Shown piece by piece: positions 5,421 through 5,459 of a stretch of DNA of 5,459 nucleotides. A program made the position numbers and the translations under genes. The notes below the pieces were generated by a model. It had not been told where the DNA came from. It was given only the letters and a program-made list of their open reading frames with translations, and made no database searches. Position 1 is the first letter of the stretch. Every line of letters starts with the position of its first letter. The DNA is from Pseudomonadota bacterium (GTDB lineage Bacteria > Desulfobacterota > DSM-4660 > Desulfatiglandales > B25-G16): assembly GCA_030633645.1 (NCBI GenBank), contig DAOVRY010000084.1:1-5459 (forward strand), in the 5' to 3' direction.

Positions 5421-5459
5421 AGCACCGCAAATATACCCACAGCGGGGCCCGGCTACTGA
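5419..5459 (+). repeat. 41-base direct repeat, second copy (ends exactly at the window edge)
   Basis: This is identical to 5324-5364, offset by 95 bases, and finishes on the last base of the window. It joins the inverted arm at CCG, a short shared sequence. Because it repeats protease coding sequence after the broken frame has stopped, it has no coding role here. Most likely it marks a loop in the assembly graph or a rearranged template. Confidence 0.93.

Noticed and set aside
5324..5459. Mobile-element ends or a repeat array
   Set aside because: The repeats are pieces of the protease coding sequence itself in both orientations, with no transposase, target-site duplication or regular spacers.

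Overview
The window reads as a piece of chromosome from a Gram-negative bacterium, most likely a draft or metagenomic contig. A deltaproteobacterial (Desulfobacterota-like) source fits best, because MJ0042-type zinc-ribbon membrane proteins, HDOD proteins, secreted Deg-type proteases and COG1237-type metallo-beta-lactamase-fold proteins are common there. This is a judgement from protein character, not from a marker gene. All convincing genes are on the + strand. I see no rRNA, tRNA, CRISPR array, insertion sequence or phage gene.

Layout. Bases 1-253 are a leader with at most an unrecognised gene tail and a small hairpin. At 254-1030 lies a zinc-ribbon plus multi-pass membrane protein. A 133-base gap with nested inverted repeats separates it from a tight pair: an HDOD signalling-type protein (1164-2129) and an HPP-family membrane protein (2126-2836), overlapping by four bases. 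Bases 2837-3192 hold no complete gene but contain a short remnant that looks like the N-terminus of a DJ-1/PfpI protein (3034-3174). Next comes a second overlapping pair: an exported metallo-beta-lactamase-fold hydrolase (3193-4029) and a CcdA/DsbD-like thiol-reductant membrane protein (4013-4663). After a gap of about 200 bases, a secreted Deg/HtrA-like serine protease begins at 4860 and is broken near the end of the window.

How the genes may work together. Four of the five convincing products are membrane or exported proteins. The HDOD and HPP genes are probably one transcription unit with coupled translation. The hydrolase and CcdA-like genes are probably another, which suggests (inference) that the membrane protein supplies reducing power to the cysteine-rich exported hydrolase or a related periplasmic step. 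The HDOD-HPP block is visibly richer in G+C than its surroundings.

The strangest part is the last about 140 bases. The protease reads normally up to the residues just before its expected catalytic serine. There the sequence folds back into an inverted copy of itself, whose opposite strand encodes the expected QIDAAINPG motif. It then repeats 41 bases of the same gene exactly, up to the last base of the window. This is most simply an assembly or library artefact, or a fold-back rearrangement. The apparent stop codon of the protease is then not real.
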